DNA of 64,000 nucleotides. It comes from Paenibacillus campinasensis. GTDB lineage: Bacteria; Bacillota; Bacilli; Paenibacillales; Paenibacillaceae. The stretch is from assembly GCF_002272015.1 (NCBI RefSeq), contig NZ_NPBY01000003.1, positions 62,001-126,000 on the forward strand. Direction: 5' to 3'. Below are positions 53,916 through 64,000 of this stretch, piece by piece. The notes below the pieces were generated by a model that saw only the letters and a program-made list of their open reading frames with translations, was not told where the DNA came from and ran no database searches. The position numbers and the translations under genes were made by a program. Position 1 is the stretch's first letter. Every line of letters starts with the position of its first letter.

Positions 53916-55466
53916 GTGAGCCAAGGACAACAAGGTCATGTGGACGGTGATGACCGATACTCCACGCTGCTGAATAACAGCAATGCCGTTCGGGCGGTAA
54001 CCTCGGCTGTCGAAGGAACGCTGGGACCTAAAGGGCTCGATGTCATGCTGGTCGGACCGAGGGGCGAGGTTATCATTACGAACGACGGGGTTACGATTCT
54101 GGACAAGATGGATGTGTCCCATCCCGCCGCTCGTCTCCTGATTCAGGTCGCCAGAGCTCAGCAGGAGAAGATCGGGGACGGCACCACCACAGCGACCGTG
54201 CTCGCAGGGGCATTGGTGCAGGAAGGGGTCTCCCGCATTACGAAGGGCGTTCCCGCCTCGAAAGTGGTGGAGGGCATGCGGCAGGGGGTGGCTACGGCGC
54301 TGCAGCTGCTTCGCGATCGGGTCCGTCATATTGATGGCCTGGACGATCCGCTGCTGGAGCGCACGGTATATGTAGCCGGCCGGGAACGGCGCGATATTGT
54401 GGAACTGATCATGGAAGCCGCAAGCAAGGCAGGGCTTGCACGTCTGAAGGACCCTGCCTATACGCTTGCGGATCATATTGTTGCGCTGGAAAATGCCGAG
54501 AACGAGGTGTTTGAAGGACTGCTTCTCCGGCAAAAGCCCATCTATAACCGGGAGGCCCGGGAGTTTCATGATGCCCGAGTCCTGGTGCTGTTCGATGCGC
54601 TGGAGCCGGACGAGATGGATGAAGAAGCGCTGACCACTGAAGCTGGCTTCGCGCAGTATATGGATCTTCGCAAACAGTTTGCTTCCGATCTGGCCAAACT
54701 GGCCGATCTGTCGGTGAAGCTGATTCTGCTTGAGAAGGGTGTTCATCCCGATGCGGAGCAGTTCTGCCTCGATCACGGGATTATGGTTGTGCCGCGCGTA
54801 TCACGGGCTGTGCTGCGCCAGGTGTGTGACATGACCGGTGCGGTTGCCGGACGCCGCAAGGCGTTACATAAAGACGCGGAACCGTTGTTATCGCTGATGG
54901 GCCGCACGCCGAAGGTGACCTATGATGAACGGATCGAGAGGGTTCGCCTGGCATGCGGCGGAACGGACGAACGTCTCGTCACCGTCATCGTTGGCGCCAG
55001 CACCTCCGAGGTTGTCGGAGAGGCCGCAAGAATAGCCGGGGATGCCGCTTCCGCACTGCAGGCTGCGATTACCGGCGGGGTGCTGCCGGGAGGAGGAACG
55101 AGCGAACTTGCCGTTTCCTATGAGCTGGAGCGAATACGCGAGGCTCAGAAAGGGATGGAAGCTTTCGGCTTCGAAGCAATCTCTTCTGCTTTGCGCAAGC
55201 CGATGTCGCAGATTCTGCTGAACGCTGGCTACAACCCTCTTGAGAAGATGGAAGAGGTGCGGGCAGCGCAGATTAACGAGGGCTCGGACAGCATGGGGAT
55301 TGACTGCGATTCCGGCAGCGTCGTTGATTATGAGACGGCCGGCATTGTAGACCCGGCACCGGTGAAGCTTCACGGACTGCGGGCGGCAGGGGAAGTTGCC
55401 GCGGCGGTGCTGCGAATACATCATGTTATTAAGATGAAAGATTTGGGCGATTCTGCTGGTATATAG
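53916..55466 (+). CDS. Archaeal-like (Group III) TCP-1/cpn60 chaperonin
   Basis: This 516-residue protein is a thermosome-like chaperonin and not GroEL. Nucleotide-site motifs are intact: LGPKG (36-40), NDGVTIL (56-62), GDGTT (87-91), the catalytic aspartate D376 in [16 protein letters not shown] (392-397) and VDP (478-480). The apical domain includes a helical segment (about 237-265) where Group II/III chaperonins carry their built-in lid, and the GroES-binding groove of GroEL is not evident. The GTG at 53916 follows GGGAG at 8 bases. The gene lies between hrcA and grpE under CIRCE control; similar bacterial chaperonins were described from Carboxydothermus in the same operon. Confidence 0.9.
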   Translation: MSQGQQGHVDGDDRYSTLLNNSNAVRAVTSAVEGTLGPKGLDVMLVGPRGEVIITNDGVTILDKMDVSHPAARLLIQVARAQQEKIGDGTTTATVLAGALVQEGVSRITKGVPASKVVEGMRQGVATALQLLRDRVRHIDGLDDPLLERTVYVAGRERRDIVELIMEAASKAGLARLKDPAYTLADHIVALENAENEVFEGLLLRQKPIYNREAREFHDARVLVLFDALEPDEMDEEALTTEAGFAQYMDLRKQFASDLAKLADLSVKLILLEKGVHPDAEQFCLDHGIMVVPRVSRAVLRQVCDMTGAVAGRRKALHKDAEPLLSLMGRTPKVTYDERIERVRLACGGTDERLVTVIVGASTSEVVGEAARIAGDAASALQAAITGGVLPGGGTSELAVSYELERIREAQKGMEAFGFEAISSALRKPMSQILLNAGYNPLEKMEEVRAAQINEGSDSMGIDCDSGSVVDYETAGIVDPAPVKLHGLRAAGEVAAAVLRIHHVIKMKDLGDSAGI

Positions 55467-55518
55467 GACAGGGCAGCGCACAAGATTAGCGGCTACATTA
55501 TAAGGAGGTGAGCGCATC

Positions 55519-56154
55519 TTGAATAAGGAGAACAACGAAACGGTTCAAGATACGGTACAAGCAGAACATGCTGAGGAAATGAAAGAAACAGCGCCCGAGA
55601 CGGTAGAGAATAGCGAGGCTGCAGAGGCTTCAAGCGCTCCGCAATCGGAGCAGGAGCCAGCCGCGGATTCGGAGGCAACCGAAACAGCAGGGAATAATGC
55701 GGCGCAGGAGGAAATTGAACGGCTGCAAAACGAGCTTTCCGAGACGCAGCAGCGTGCGCTTCGCGCACAGGCTGACTTTGACAACTTCCGCAGACGCACG
55801 CAGAAGGAGAAGGAGGAGCTGGCCAAATATGCTTCTTCCAAGCTCATTCAGGAGCTGCTCCCGGTGATCGACAACTTCGAGCGTGCATTGCAGGCTTCCG
55901 GAGACAATCCGGAGTTCGAGTCATTCTCGAAAGGGGTCAACATGATCTTCCGGCAAATGGAGCAAATTCTGGCAGCCGAGGGCTTGACGGCGATGAACAG
56001 CGTAGGCCAGCCGTTTAACCCCGAGTTCCACCAGGCAATCATGCAAGTGGAAAGCGACGAGCATGAGGAAGGCATCGTGGTGGAGGAAGTCCAGAAGGGC
56101 TATATGCTGAAAGATAAAGTGCTTAGACCGGCTATGGTTAAGGTGAGCATGTAA
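55519..56154 (+). CDS. grpE: GrpE, DnaK nucleotide-exchange factor
   Basis: This 211-residue cochaperone has an acidic disordered N-terminus (about 1-65), a long coiled-coil helix (IERLQNELSETQQRALRAQA, DFDNFRRRTQKEKEEL) and the C-terminal beta domain with GQPFNPEFHQAIMQVESD. It releases ADP from DnaK. Translation starts at TTG after AGGAGGTGA. It lies directly before dnaK. Confidence 0.97.
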   Translation: MNKENNETVQDTVQAEHAEEMKETAPETVENSEAAEASSAPQSEQEPAADSEATETAGNNAAQEEIERLQNELSETQQRALRAQADFDNFRRRTQKEKEELAKYASSKLIQELLPVIDNFERALQASGDNPEFESFSKGVNMIFRQMEQILAAEGLTAMNSVGQPFNPEFHQAIMQVESDEHEEGIVVEEVQKGYMLKDKVLRPAMVKVSM

Positions 56155-56208
56155 TCGTACCTCGCCAGCCGTTTTATTTAAATAAAGGTTATGAGAAACA
56201 CATATTAA

Positions 56209-58083
<1,875 letters not shown>

Positions 58084-58180
58084 TCTGAATAGATTGTATG
58101 GGAAGGTCAAAGCTGCGCATCTTCGCACTTTGACTTTCCTTGTGTCATGCGAGCAGATTGTGTGAAATGGAGGTGAAACC

Positions 58181-59299
58181 GTGGCTGAAAAGCGTGATTA
58201 TTATGAAGTGCTTGGTGTCAGCAAGAACGCTTCCGAGGATGAGATCAAGAAGGCGTACCGCAAGATGGCAAGACAGTATCATCCCGACGTGAACAAAGCG
58301 GCTGATGCCGAGGCCAAATTCAAGGAAGTGAAAGAGGCATACGATGTGCTGAGCGACAGCCAGCAGCGTGCGCGCTATGATCAATATGGGCACATCGATC
58401 CGAACCAGGGTATGGGCGGCGGCGGTTTCTCCGGCGACTTTGGCGGTTTTGGAGATATCTTTGATATGTTCTTTGGCGGCGGCGGCCGCCGGGATCCGAA
58501 TGCGCCTCAGCGGGGGAATGACCTGCAGTATACGATGACCGTGGAGTTTAAGGAGGCCGTATTCGGGAAGGAGACTGACATCACCATCCCGAGAACGGAG
58601 ACTTGCGATACTTGTCATGGCTCCGGCGCGAAACCGGGCACCAAGCCGCAAACCTGCTCCGTCTGCCACGGCAGCGGTCAGCAGGAAGTGGTACAGAATA
58701 CGCCGTTTGGCCGGATGGTCAATCGTCGTAGTTGCTCGAACTGTCAAGGTTCGGGAAAAATCATCAAAGACCGCTGCGGCACCTGTCACGGCAGTGGCAA
58801 GGTGAAAAAGCAGCGGAAAATCCATGTGCGGATTCCGGCAGGCGTTGATGACGGAGCACAGCTGCGCATGAGCGGTGAAGGCGAAGGCGGATTGCGCGGC
58901 GGCCCGGCAGGTGACCTGTACATTGTCATTCGCGTCAAGCCGCATGAGTTCTTCGAAAGGGAAGGGGACGACATCTATTGCGAGGTTCCGCTGACCTTTG
59001 CACAGGCGGCGCTTGGCGATGAGATAGAAATTCCAACACTGACCGAAAAAGTGAAGCTGAAAATTCCGGCAGGAACTCAGACCGGCACGTTCTTCCGCCT
59101 GAAAGGCAAAGGGGTGCCGAAACTTCGCGGGATGGGCCAGGGCGATCAGCATGTGCGGGTGGTCGTTGTAACCCCTACTAAGCTGAGCGATGAACAGAAG
59201 GATCTGCTCCGCCAGTTCTCCTCACTGGAAGGCGATTCGGGACATGGGCAGGATTCATCCTTTTTTGACCGTGTGAAAAAAGCATTCCGCGGAGAATGA
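58181..59299 (+). CDS. dnaJ: Hsp40 co-chaperone DnaJ
   Basis: This 372-residue class A J-protein delivers substrates to DnaK. The J domain (1-70) has the HPD motif in YHPDVNKAA; a Gly/Phe-rich stretch follows (about 78-110); four CxxCxGxG zinc repeats ([32 protein letters not shown]) lie at about 145-210; the C-terminal substrate domains complete it. The GTG start follows GGAGGTGAAACC. The last gene of the operon; its stop lies in a 14-bp tandem duplication. Confidence 0.98.
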   Translation: MAEKRDYYEVLGVSKNASEDEIKKAYRKMARQYHPDVNKAADAEAKFKEVKEAYDVLSDSQQRARYDQYGHIDPNQGMGGGGFSGDFGGFGDIFDMFFGGGGRRDPNAPQRGNDLQYTMTVEFKEAVFGKETDITIPRTETCDTCHGSGAKPGTKPQTCSVCHGSGQQEVVQNTPFGRMVNRRSCSNCQGSGKIIKDRCGTCHGSGKVKKQRKIHVRIPAGVDDGAQLRMSGEGEGGLRGGPAGDLYIVIRVKPHEFFEREGDDIYCEVPLTFAQAALGDEIEIPTLTEKVKLKIPAGTQTGTFFRLKGKGVPKLRGMGQGDQHVRVVVVTPTKLSDEQKDLLRQFSSLEGDSGHGQDSSFFDRVKKAFRGE

Positions 59300-59315
59300 C
59301 ACGCGGAGAATGACA
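59288..59315 (+). repeat. 14-bp tandem duplication across the dnaJ stop codon
   Basis: CGCGGAGAATGACA occurs twice head to tail with no gap. The first copy contains the dnaJ stop codon (TGA at 59297-59299); the second copy is noncoding. Confidence 0.9.
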
Positions 59316-59324
59316 TAGGTAAGG

Positions 59325-59369
59325 AAGACCCCGATTTACTTTGCGATGAAGTGAAATCGGGGTCTTTTT
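59325..59369 (+). terminator. Terminator of the heat-shock operon
   Basis: AAGACCCCGATTT pairs perfectly with AAATCGGGGTCTT, followed by TTT, 25 bases after dnaJ. Confidence 0.88.
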
Positions 59370-59671
59370 ATACGTAATTCCAAGCCTTTATGGCTGAATT
59401 TCTGGCTCTATAGGAAGGCTGCCATTGCTTGGTCCCAGCCTCTCCGGTTTAAAAAAATGCATTTATCAAAGTGTTAGGTTTACTCGACAAAGCAGGGGAT
59501 TTCCCCTTAATATGGACTTGCTTGACGATGCATTTCCGAAACGACAGAGCGGTGCCCCTTTTAGTAAGCGCTTTCCAACTATTCACGGGAAGGGCTGTGA
59601 AGGGGAAATCATTTGATGCGCGAGATGCGGCGTACAGACCGCATTCGCGAGATGAAGGAGAGGGAACAAGA
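59370..59671. other. Intergenic region before the GH43 gene
   Basis: About 300 bp without a recognisable gene. Open frames here lack ribosome sites. I see no cre site or well-spaced sigma-A promoter, although the GH43 gene needs one in this stretch. Confidence 0.5.
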
Positions 59672-60622
59672 ATGGTACATGGCGCAACATTTTATAATCC
59701 GATCGTTGAACCCGCGGCAGATCCTTGGGTATGGAGACATACCGACGGCTTCTATTATTTCATGCACACGGTGGGCGGACGTCTGGAATTGACGAAATCC
59801 GCCCGTTTGAGCCGGCTCGCTGACGGAGAGAAGAAAACGATCTGGACGCCGGAGCTCGAAGGGCCGTACAGCCACAACCTGTGGGCACCGGAAATTCATC
59901 ATCTGGAGGGAACGTGGTATATCTACTACACGGCCAACGACGGGGGAGGAGACGAGTCCCGCCGGATCTGTGTGCTGGAGAACACCTCGGCGGATCCGCT
60001 GGAAGGGGAATGGACATGGAAGGGTGCATTAGAGACGCGTCCTGGTCTCGATGGAACCGTCATGAAGCTGCGGGATCAGCTGTATTTCTTATACGCGGGA
60101 TACGGCCATTTTCCAGACTATGGCTCGGCCATTTACATATCCCGCATGTCGAACCCGTGGACATTGACAGGGGAGCATGTCTTGCTCACGGCTCCGACAC
60201 TGGAATGGGAAAAGCAGGGGGGTATGGCGATTAACGAAGGTCCGGCTATTCTTCATCGAAACGGCCGTATTTTCCTGATCTATTCAGCCAGTACCACATG
60301 GTCGGAGGATTATGCGCTGGGCATGCTGACGATGAATGAAGGGGGCGATCCAATGAACCCGAATTCCTGGAATAAATCGATGGAGCCGGTCTTTCGCAAA
60401 AGCCCGGAGAACCGCATCTATGCAACAGGGCACAACAGCTTTACCCAGTCTCCGGATGGCACGGAGGACTGGATCGTGTATCATGCGCTTCCCGCCCCGG
60501 ATGCCAAGGTGTCTTTACGTTCTACCCGCATCCAGAAATTCGGCTGGAAGCCGGATGGCACGCCTGATTTCGGTGTGCCTGCCAGCGATGGAGCCGCGCA
60601 GCCGGTGCCCTCTGGCGAGTGA
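59672..60622 (+). CDS. Glycoside hydrolase family 43 protein
   Basis: This 316-residue five-bladed beta-propeller enzyme probably releases arabinose or xylose from oligosaccharides. The three GH43 carboxylates can be placed: Asp17 in EPAADPWVW (base), Asp in RPGLDGTVMKL (pKa modulator) and Glu in AINEGPAILH (acid). There is no signal peptide, so it works inside the cell on imported sugars. The ATG at 59672 follows GGAGAGG. The next genes are a CcpA-regulated sugar importer, probably supplying its substrate. Confidence 0.88.
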   Translation: MVHGATFYNPIVEPAADPWVWRHTDGFYYFMHTVGGRLELTKSARLSRLADGEKKTIWTPELEGPYSHNLWAPEIHHLEGTWYIYYTANDGGGDESRRICVLENTSADPLEGEWTWKGALETRPGLDGTVMKLRDQLYFLYAGYGHFPDYGSAIYISRMSNPWTLTGEHVLLTAPTLEWEKQGGMAINEGPAILHRNGRIFLIYSASTTWSEDYALGMLTMNEGGDPMNPNSWNKSMEPVFRKSPENRIYATGHNSFTQSPDGTEDWIVYHALPAPDAKVSLRSTRIQKFGWKPDGTPDFGVPASDGAAQPVPSGE

Positions 60623-60678
60623 AGTGAGGGTCATCCCCTAATATTTGTCAGAAAATCCAAAGTGTTTGAATTATAGAT

Positions 60679-60717
60679 GACTTATCTACAGTTTTGTTGT
60701 AGATAAGTCTTTTTTTA
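60679..60717 (+). terminator. Terminator of the GH43 gene
   Basis: GACTTATCTACA-GTTTTGT-TGTAGATAAGTC is a perfect 12-bp stem followed by TTTTTTT. Confidence 0.92.
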
Positions 60718-60743
60718 TCAAAATTTATTACATAAAGTATGAA

Positions 60744-60757
60744 TGAAAGCGTTGACA
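60744..60757 (+). promoter_or_regulatory. cre site (CcpA operator)
   Basis: TGAAAGCGTTGACA matches the cre consensus TGWAANCGNTNWCA at every fixed base. It overlaps the -35 hexamer, a position where CcpA blocks RNA polymerase. Confidence 0.85.
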
Positions 60758-60780
60758 AAAGAATTATATAAACTTATACT
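60752..60780 (+). promoter_or_regulatory. Sigma-A promoter of the sugar ABC operon
   Basis: TTGACA (60752-60757), 17-bp spacer and TATACT (60775-60780). Its -35 is the second half of the cre site. Confidence 0.82.
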
Positions 60781-60788
60781 TCGGTTAA

Positions 60789-60807
60789 AATACAAAATTA
60801 TTGTATT
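60789..60807. promoter_or_regulatory. Inverted repeat at the transcription start (operator candidate)
   Basis: AATACAA-AATTA-TTGTATT is a perfect 7-5-7 repeat covering about +1 to +20 of the predicted transcript. It lacks a GC stem or T-run and looks like a repressor site. Confidence 0.55.
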
Positions 60808-60928
60808 AAACAAGGGTATTCATGAGATGTAATGAGCATTTCGGTACCGAGGGGGGAGCATATAGAGGAAGCAGATTGGACGTGTCATGAGTAACAGGCT
60901 TCTGTAATTATCAATAGGGAGGATTAAG

Positions 60929-62662
60929 ATGAAAACGATTCCGAAACGAATGATTCCTATGCTGTTGACCGCTTTGCTGCTCATCTGGACGGTAACCGCA
61001 TGCAGCGGCCAAGGTGCAAACAACGAGCCCGAGGCGAAAGAAGAAACCGCACCCCGGGAAAGAAATCAGGTTGAATTTACGGATATAAGCGCGGACATCC
61101 GCGGCAACACCTCACCGACCCAAGAGCAGATTGACGAAGTGAACAGCACGCTCAATGACAGCTATCTCGGTGATTTATACGATACCGTCATTCCAAGCGA
61201 TTATTCGGCTTATCCGTTTGAAGAAGAGGTCGTGCTGGATGTATGGATGCCGGCCAACTCCAACGTGCCGGATATGAACAATCATGCGGTGCAGGCACAA
61301 ATTGAGAAGCTGACAGGCATTAAAGTCAACTTCATTACACCGCCGGTCGGGCAGGAAGCAGACGCTTTTACGCTTATGATATCTTCCGGTGATCTGCCGG
61401 ATATCATCATCGAACCGGGGCGCTATCCGGGAGGGCTTGAGGCTGGCGTGAACGACGGAGCTTACATCGACTTGACCGACTTGATGGAAGAGCATGCACC
61501 GAACTACACCGCATGGCGTAATTCGGATGAAATGAGAAGAAAAACAACGGTGACCGACGACGGCAGATTGCTGGGCTTCTACGGCATTGCTCCATACTCC
61601 GAATGGACGTGGTTCGGCATGCTGATCAAGCAGGAGGCGCTGGACAAAACCGGTCTTGATGTGCCAAACACCATCGACGAATGGTACACATTCCTGAAAA
61701 AAGCGAAGGAAGTTGGATACAACTCGCCGCTGAATTACGGCTCGTCCTACGGTCAGATTTTTACAGGCATTATTAACGGCGCATTTGGGGTATGGGACTG
61801 GACGTTCCTGGATGAGAACGGCAAGGTGGCCTGGGGGCCGGCACAGCCGAAAGCGAAAGAATATCTGGCCACCATGCAGAAATGGAATCAGGAAGGATTG
61901 CTGAACCGCGACTGGGCAACAGCTGACTTCAACCAGCGGATGGCGAGCGCGATCTCCGATGATACCGCGGTGATTATGGATTCGCCAGATACGATGTGGA
62001 GCTTCTGGAAGGAACAGAACGACATCGACTTTGTGGGGGCACTGAACCCGGTGTTGAACGCGGGAGACAAGTCCGCCACAACGTATAAAAACTTCATGCG
62101 TACCGGAACGGAAGCAGCCATTACGACCCAGTGCGACAACATCGAAGCCGCTATGGCATGGCTGGATTTCAATTACAGCAAGAAGGGCTGGGAAATCATT
62201 AACTTCGGAGAATACGGCACCGTTCACCTGGTGGATGAGAATGGCATGCCATATTTCCATGAGGACAGTCACATCTACAACGACCCTGATGGTCAGCCGG
62301 TAGCCGTGACGATCTGGAAATACCGCTGGCACAGCTGGCCGAACATCCGCGATGAGCATCATTCCAACCCGCTGATTGTGGCCAAAGGAAGCTATTCGGG
62401 CGATATTCGCAAATACTGGACAGAGAATATGGATACGAGCATGGCGGTGCCGCCGCTAACGTTCACGAAAGAAGAAGCTTCACGCGAAGCTGCACTGGGC
62501 AATCAGCTGTCGACGCTGCGCGGGGAATATTTTGCGAAGATCATCATGGGAGAATTGCCGGTAGATGCTTATGATCAGTTCCTGAAAGAAGCGCAGAACA
62601 TGGGGCTTGACGAGTTTCTAAGCATCCATCAAGCGGCGCTGGATCGGTATAACCAAAGATAG
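60929..62662 (+). CDS. Sugar ABC transporter binding lipoprotein (LplA-like)
   Basis: This 577-residue lipoprotein has lipobox VTAC with the acylated Cys near residue 25. Its large size and the phrases VVLDVWMPANSNVPDMNNH, SSGDLPDIIIEPG and INGAFGVWDWTFLDENGKVA place it in the LplA-like family 1 solute-binding proteins that serve Lpl-type importers of complex oligosaccharides in Paenibacillus. GGGAGGA precedes the ATG. The two permease genes follow at once; no ATPase is encoded here, and such systems share a common MsmX-type ATPase. Confidence 0.88.
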   Translation: MKTIPKRMIPMLLTALLLIWTVTACSGQGANNEPEAKEETAPRERNQVEFTDISADIRGNTSPTQEQIDEVNSTLNDSYLGDLYDTVIPSDYSAYPFEEEVVLDVWMPANSNVPDMNNHAVQAQIEKLTGIKVNFITPPVGQEADAFTLMISSGDLPDIIIEPGRYPGGLEAGVNDGAYIDLTDLMEEHAPNYTAWRNSDEMRRKTTVTDDGRLLGFYGIAPYSEWTWFGMLIKQEALDKTGLDVPNTIDEWYTFLKKAKEVGYNSPLNYGSSYGQIFTGIINGAFGVWDWTFLDENGKVAWGPAQPKAKEYLATMQKWNQEGLLNRDWATADFNQRMASAISDDTAVIMDSPDTMWSFWKEQNDIDFVGALNPVLNAGDKSATTYKNFMRTGTEAAITTQCDNIEAAMAWLDFNYSKKGWEIINFGEYGTVHLVDENGMPYFHEDSHIYNDPDGQPVAVTIWKYRWHSWPNIRDEHHSNPLIVAKGSYSGDIRKYWTENMDTSMAVPPLTFTKEEASREAALGNQLSTLRGEYFAKIIMGELPVDAYDQFLKEAQNMGLDEFLSIHQAALDRYNQR

Positions 62663-62693
62663 CTTCGATTACTTAAGAACGGGTGGTTAGAAG

Positions 62694-63665
62694 ATGGAGA
62701 TCATTCGGAGAAACAGGAAGATGAACCAGCCCCACACGGAGTCACAACCGAAAAATACGAAGCTGCTGATCCAGAAGGACCTGAAAAAGAACTGGTTCGT
62801 TTATTTGATGGCGCTCCCCGTGATTGCATGGTTCCTGGTCTTCTGTTACGGCCCGATGTGGGGGGTCATGATCGCCTTCAAGGATTTCAAGCCGCTGCTT
62901 GGATTCGGGGCGAGTGAGTGGGTAGGCTTTAAACATTTTATTGACTTTTTCGAGGGGCCATATTTCTGGAGGGTCGTTAAGAATACGCTGATGCTGAATG
63001 TGTGGGCCATTGCTTTCGGCTTCACCGCACCGATTATCTTGGCGCTGATGCTCAACGAAGTCAAGTCCTCGAAATTCAAAAGAACCGTTCAGACGATTAC
63101 CTATATGCCACACTTTATTTCCTTGGTGGTCGTGTGCGGGATCATTCACATTTTTACCGCGGATGAAGGGATCATCACCCAGATTCTGCAGGCCATTACG
63201 GGAAAAGACTACTCGTCACTGCTCGGATATGCCTCCTTCTTCCGGCCGATTTATACGTTCTCCGGCATCTGGCAGAGCATCGGCTGGGACAGCATCATTT
63301 ACCTGGCGGCGATGAGCTCCGTTGATCCCGCCTTGTACGAGGCGGCAGACATGGACGGCATCGGCAGAGTGAAGAAAATGTGGCACATTACGCTGCCACA
63401 GATCAGCCCGGTCATTATTATTCTGTTTATTTTTGCGGTCGGCGGATTGATGGCATCCGGCTATGAAAAGATCATTCTGCTATACAACCCGCTTACGTAT
63501 GAGACGGCGGATGTTATCGCCTCCTATGTATACAGGCGAGGCTTGCGAGAGGCCAGTCTCAGCTATTCCGCTGCGGTAGGCCTGGTCAGCTCTGTCGTCA
63601 ACTTCGGTCTGCTCTGGCTGACGAACTACATCGTCAAGCGCAGATCGGAAGTCAGCTTATGGTAA
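62694..63665 (+). CDS. Sugar ABC transporter permease (LplB-like)
   Basis: This 323-residue permease has six membrane helices, starting with FVYLMALPVIAWFLVFCYGP at about residues 36-55. The EAA coupling loop is EAADMDGIGRVKKMWHITLP near 222-241. WGVMIAFKDFKPLLGFGASE is typical of LplB/YtcP-type proteins. GGTGG lies 7 bases upstream of the ATG. It follows the binding protein by 31 bp. Confidence 0.92.
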   Translation: MEIIRRNRKMNQPHTESQPKNTKLLIQKDLKKNWFVYLMALPVIAWFLVFCYGPMWGVMIAFKDFKPLLGFGASEWVGFKHFIDFFEGPYFWRVVKNTLMLNVWAIAFGFTAPIILALMLNEVKSSKFKRTVQTITYMPHFISLVVVCGIIHIFTADEGIITQILQAITGKDYSSLLGYASFFRPIYTFSGIWQSIGWDSIIYLAAMSSVDPALYEAADMDGIGRVKKMWHITLPQISPVIIILFIFAVGGLMASGYEKIILLYNPLTYETADVIASYVYRRGLREASLSYSAAVGLVSSVVNFGLLWLTNYIVKRRSEVSLW

Positions 63666-63680
63666 GAAAGAGGGAAAGCC

Positions 63681-64000
63681 ATGAATAACAAGCAGCTCAA
63701 GGCAAGAGGAAGCTGGAAGCGTAAGTCGATCGGAGACAGAGTATTCGACTTTACGAACTATGCGCTGTTAGCGGCTTTAACACTGGTCTGTTTTTATCCG
63801 ATTTTGCACATTTTGTTTGCCTCGGTCAGCGATCCGGTCTCATTGATCGCCCATAAAGGCGCGCTGTTCAAACCGCTGGGCTTTACGCTTGATGGCTATA
63901 AGCTGGTATTTAAAGACAACAGCCTGTTGAACGGTTACAAAAATACGATTATCTATGTCGGACTCGGAACGCTGGTCAACATGGTGATGACCATTCTCGG
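63681..64000 (+). CDS. Sugar ABC transporter permease (LplC-like), cut by window end
   Basis: Only the first about 107 codons are present. The protein begins MNNKQLKARGSWKRKSIGDR, then FDFTNYALLAALTLVCFYPI as first helix and HILFASVSDPVSLIAHKG, which matches LplC/YtcP-type second permeases. Start ATG follows AGGGAAAG. With LplB it should form the membrane channel. Confidence 0.88.
   Translation, partial: MNNKQLKARGSWKRKSIGDRVFDFTNYALLAALTLVCFYPILHILFASVSDPVSLIAHKGALFKPLGFTLDGYKLVFKDNSLLNGYKNTIIYVGLGTLVNMVMTIL

Noticed and set aside
53916..55466. Annotation as a GroEL paralog
   Set aside because: Motifs such as [19 protein letters not shown] with VDP near the C-terminus, plus no GroEL Gly-Gly-Met tail and no groES neighbour, fit Group II/III chaperonins better.
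59425..59616. A 63-codon frame before the GH43 gene
   Set aside because: No ribosome site and no recognisable sequence; likely chance.
61175..62362. A 395-codon minus-strand frame opposite the LplA-like gene
   Set aside because: It is the antisense shadow of a well-supported lipoprotein gene and has no ribosome site.

Overview
The window is chromosomal DNA of an endospore-forming, transformable Firmicute, most likely Paenibacillus or a close relative. The evidence is a complete set of sporulation genes (sigK, spoVAC-AD-AE, gpr, spoIIP), the comEA/comEB/comEC competence locus with divergent comER, the yqeG-yqeH-aroE-yhbY-nadD-yqeK-rsfS block in Bacillus order, a T-box in front of leuS, strong AGGAGG ribosome sites, and a base composition slightly above 50% GC. 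No rRNA, tRNA, CRISPR array, transposase or prophage gene was seen.

Layout. 1-3.4 kb: a minus-strand ABC exporter operon with a NEW3-repeat membrane protein. 3.6-5.1 kb: an ECF sigma/RskA-type anti-sigma pair. 5.3-6.0 kb: intact sigK. 6.2-9.2 kb: two small hypotheticals, a TIM-barrel isomerase and a CE7 esterase. 9.2-13.4 kb: an accessory operon (MpsC/DUF2294-like protein, NitT/TauT-type ABC importer, isochorismatase-fold amidase) whose promoter is flanked by two perfect GlnR/TnrA boxes, so it is probably a nitrogen-scavenging system. 13.5-16.1 kb: an MFS exporter and an M42 aminopeptidase. 16.4-18.7 kb: a 37-residue YjcZ-like membrane peptide and the spoVA operon behind a sigma-G-like promoter. 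18.9-23.3 kb: MoxR/DUF58/transglutaminase. 23.4-29.7 kb: the yqeG-yqeM housekeeping operon with a CvfB-like gene inserted. 29.9-34.1 kb: a sugar-oxidation cassette (isomerase, two Gfo/Idh/MocA dehydrogenases, AraC regulator). 34.1-42.1 kb: T-box, leuS and the competence genes. 42.3-44.2 kb: a second ECF sigma/anti-sigma pair. 44.4-52.8 kb: holA, rpsT, gpr, spoIIP, a YqxA-like protein, lepA, hemW and an acetyltransferase. 52.7-59.4 kb: a CIRCE-controlled heat-shock operon, hrcA-chaperonin-grpE-dnaK-dnaJ. 59.7-64 kb: a GH43 glycosidase, then a CcpA-controlled Lpl-type sugar ABC importer cut by the window end.

The most notable features are the archaeal-like (Group III) chaperonin inside the dnaK operon, the two-box GlnR architecture of the nitrogen operon, a ComEA that has lost its beta-grasp (SLBB) domain, and a structured RNA segment between the T-box terminator and leuS. 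Start codons below were chosen by ribosome-binding site, so several genes begin downstream of the longest reading frame.
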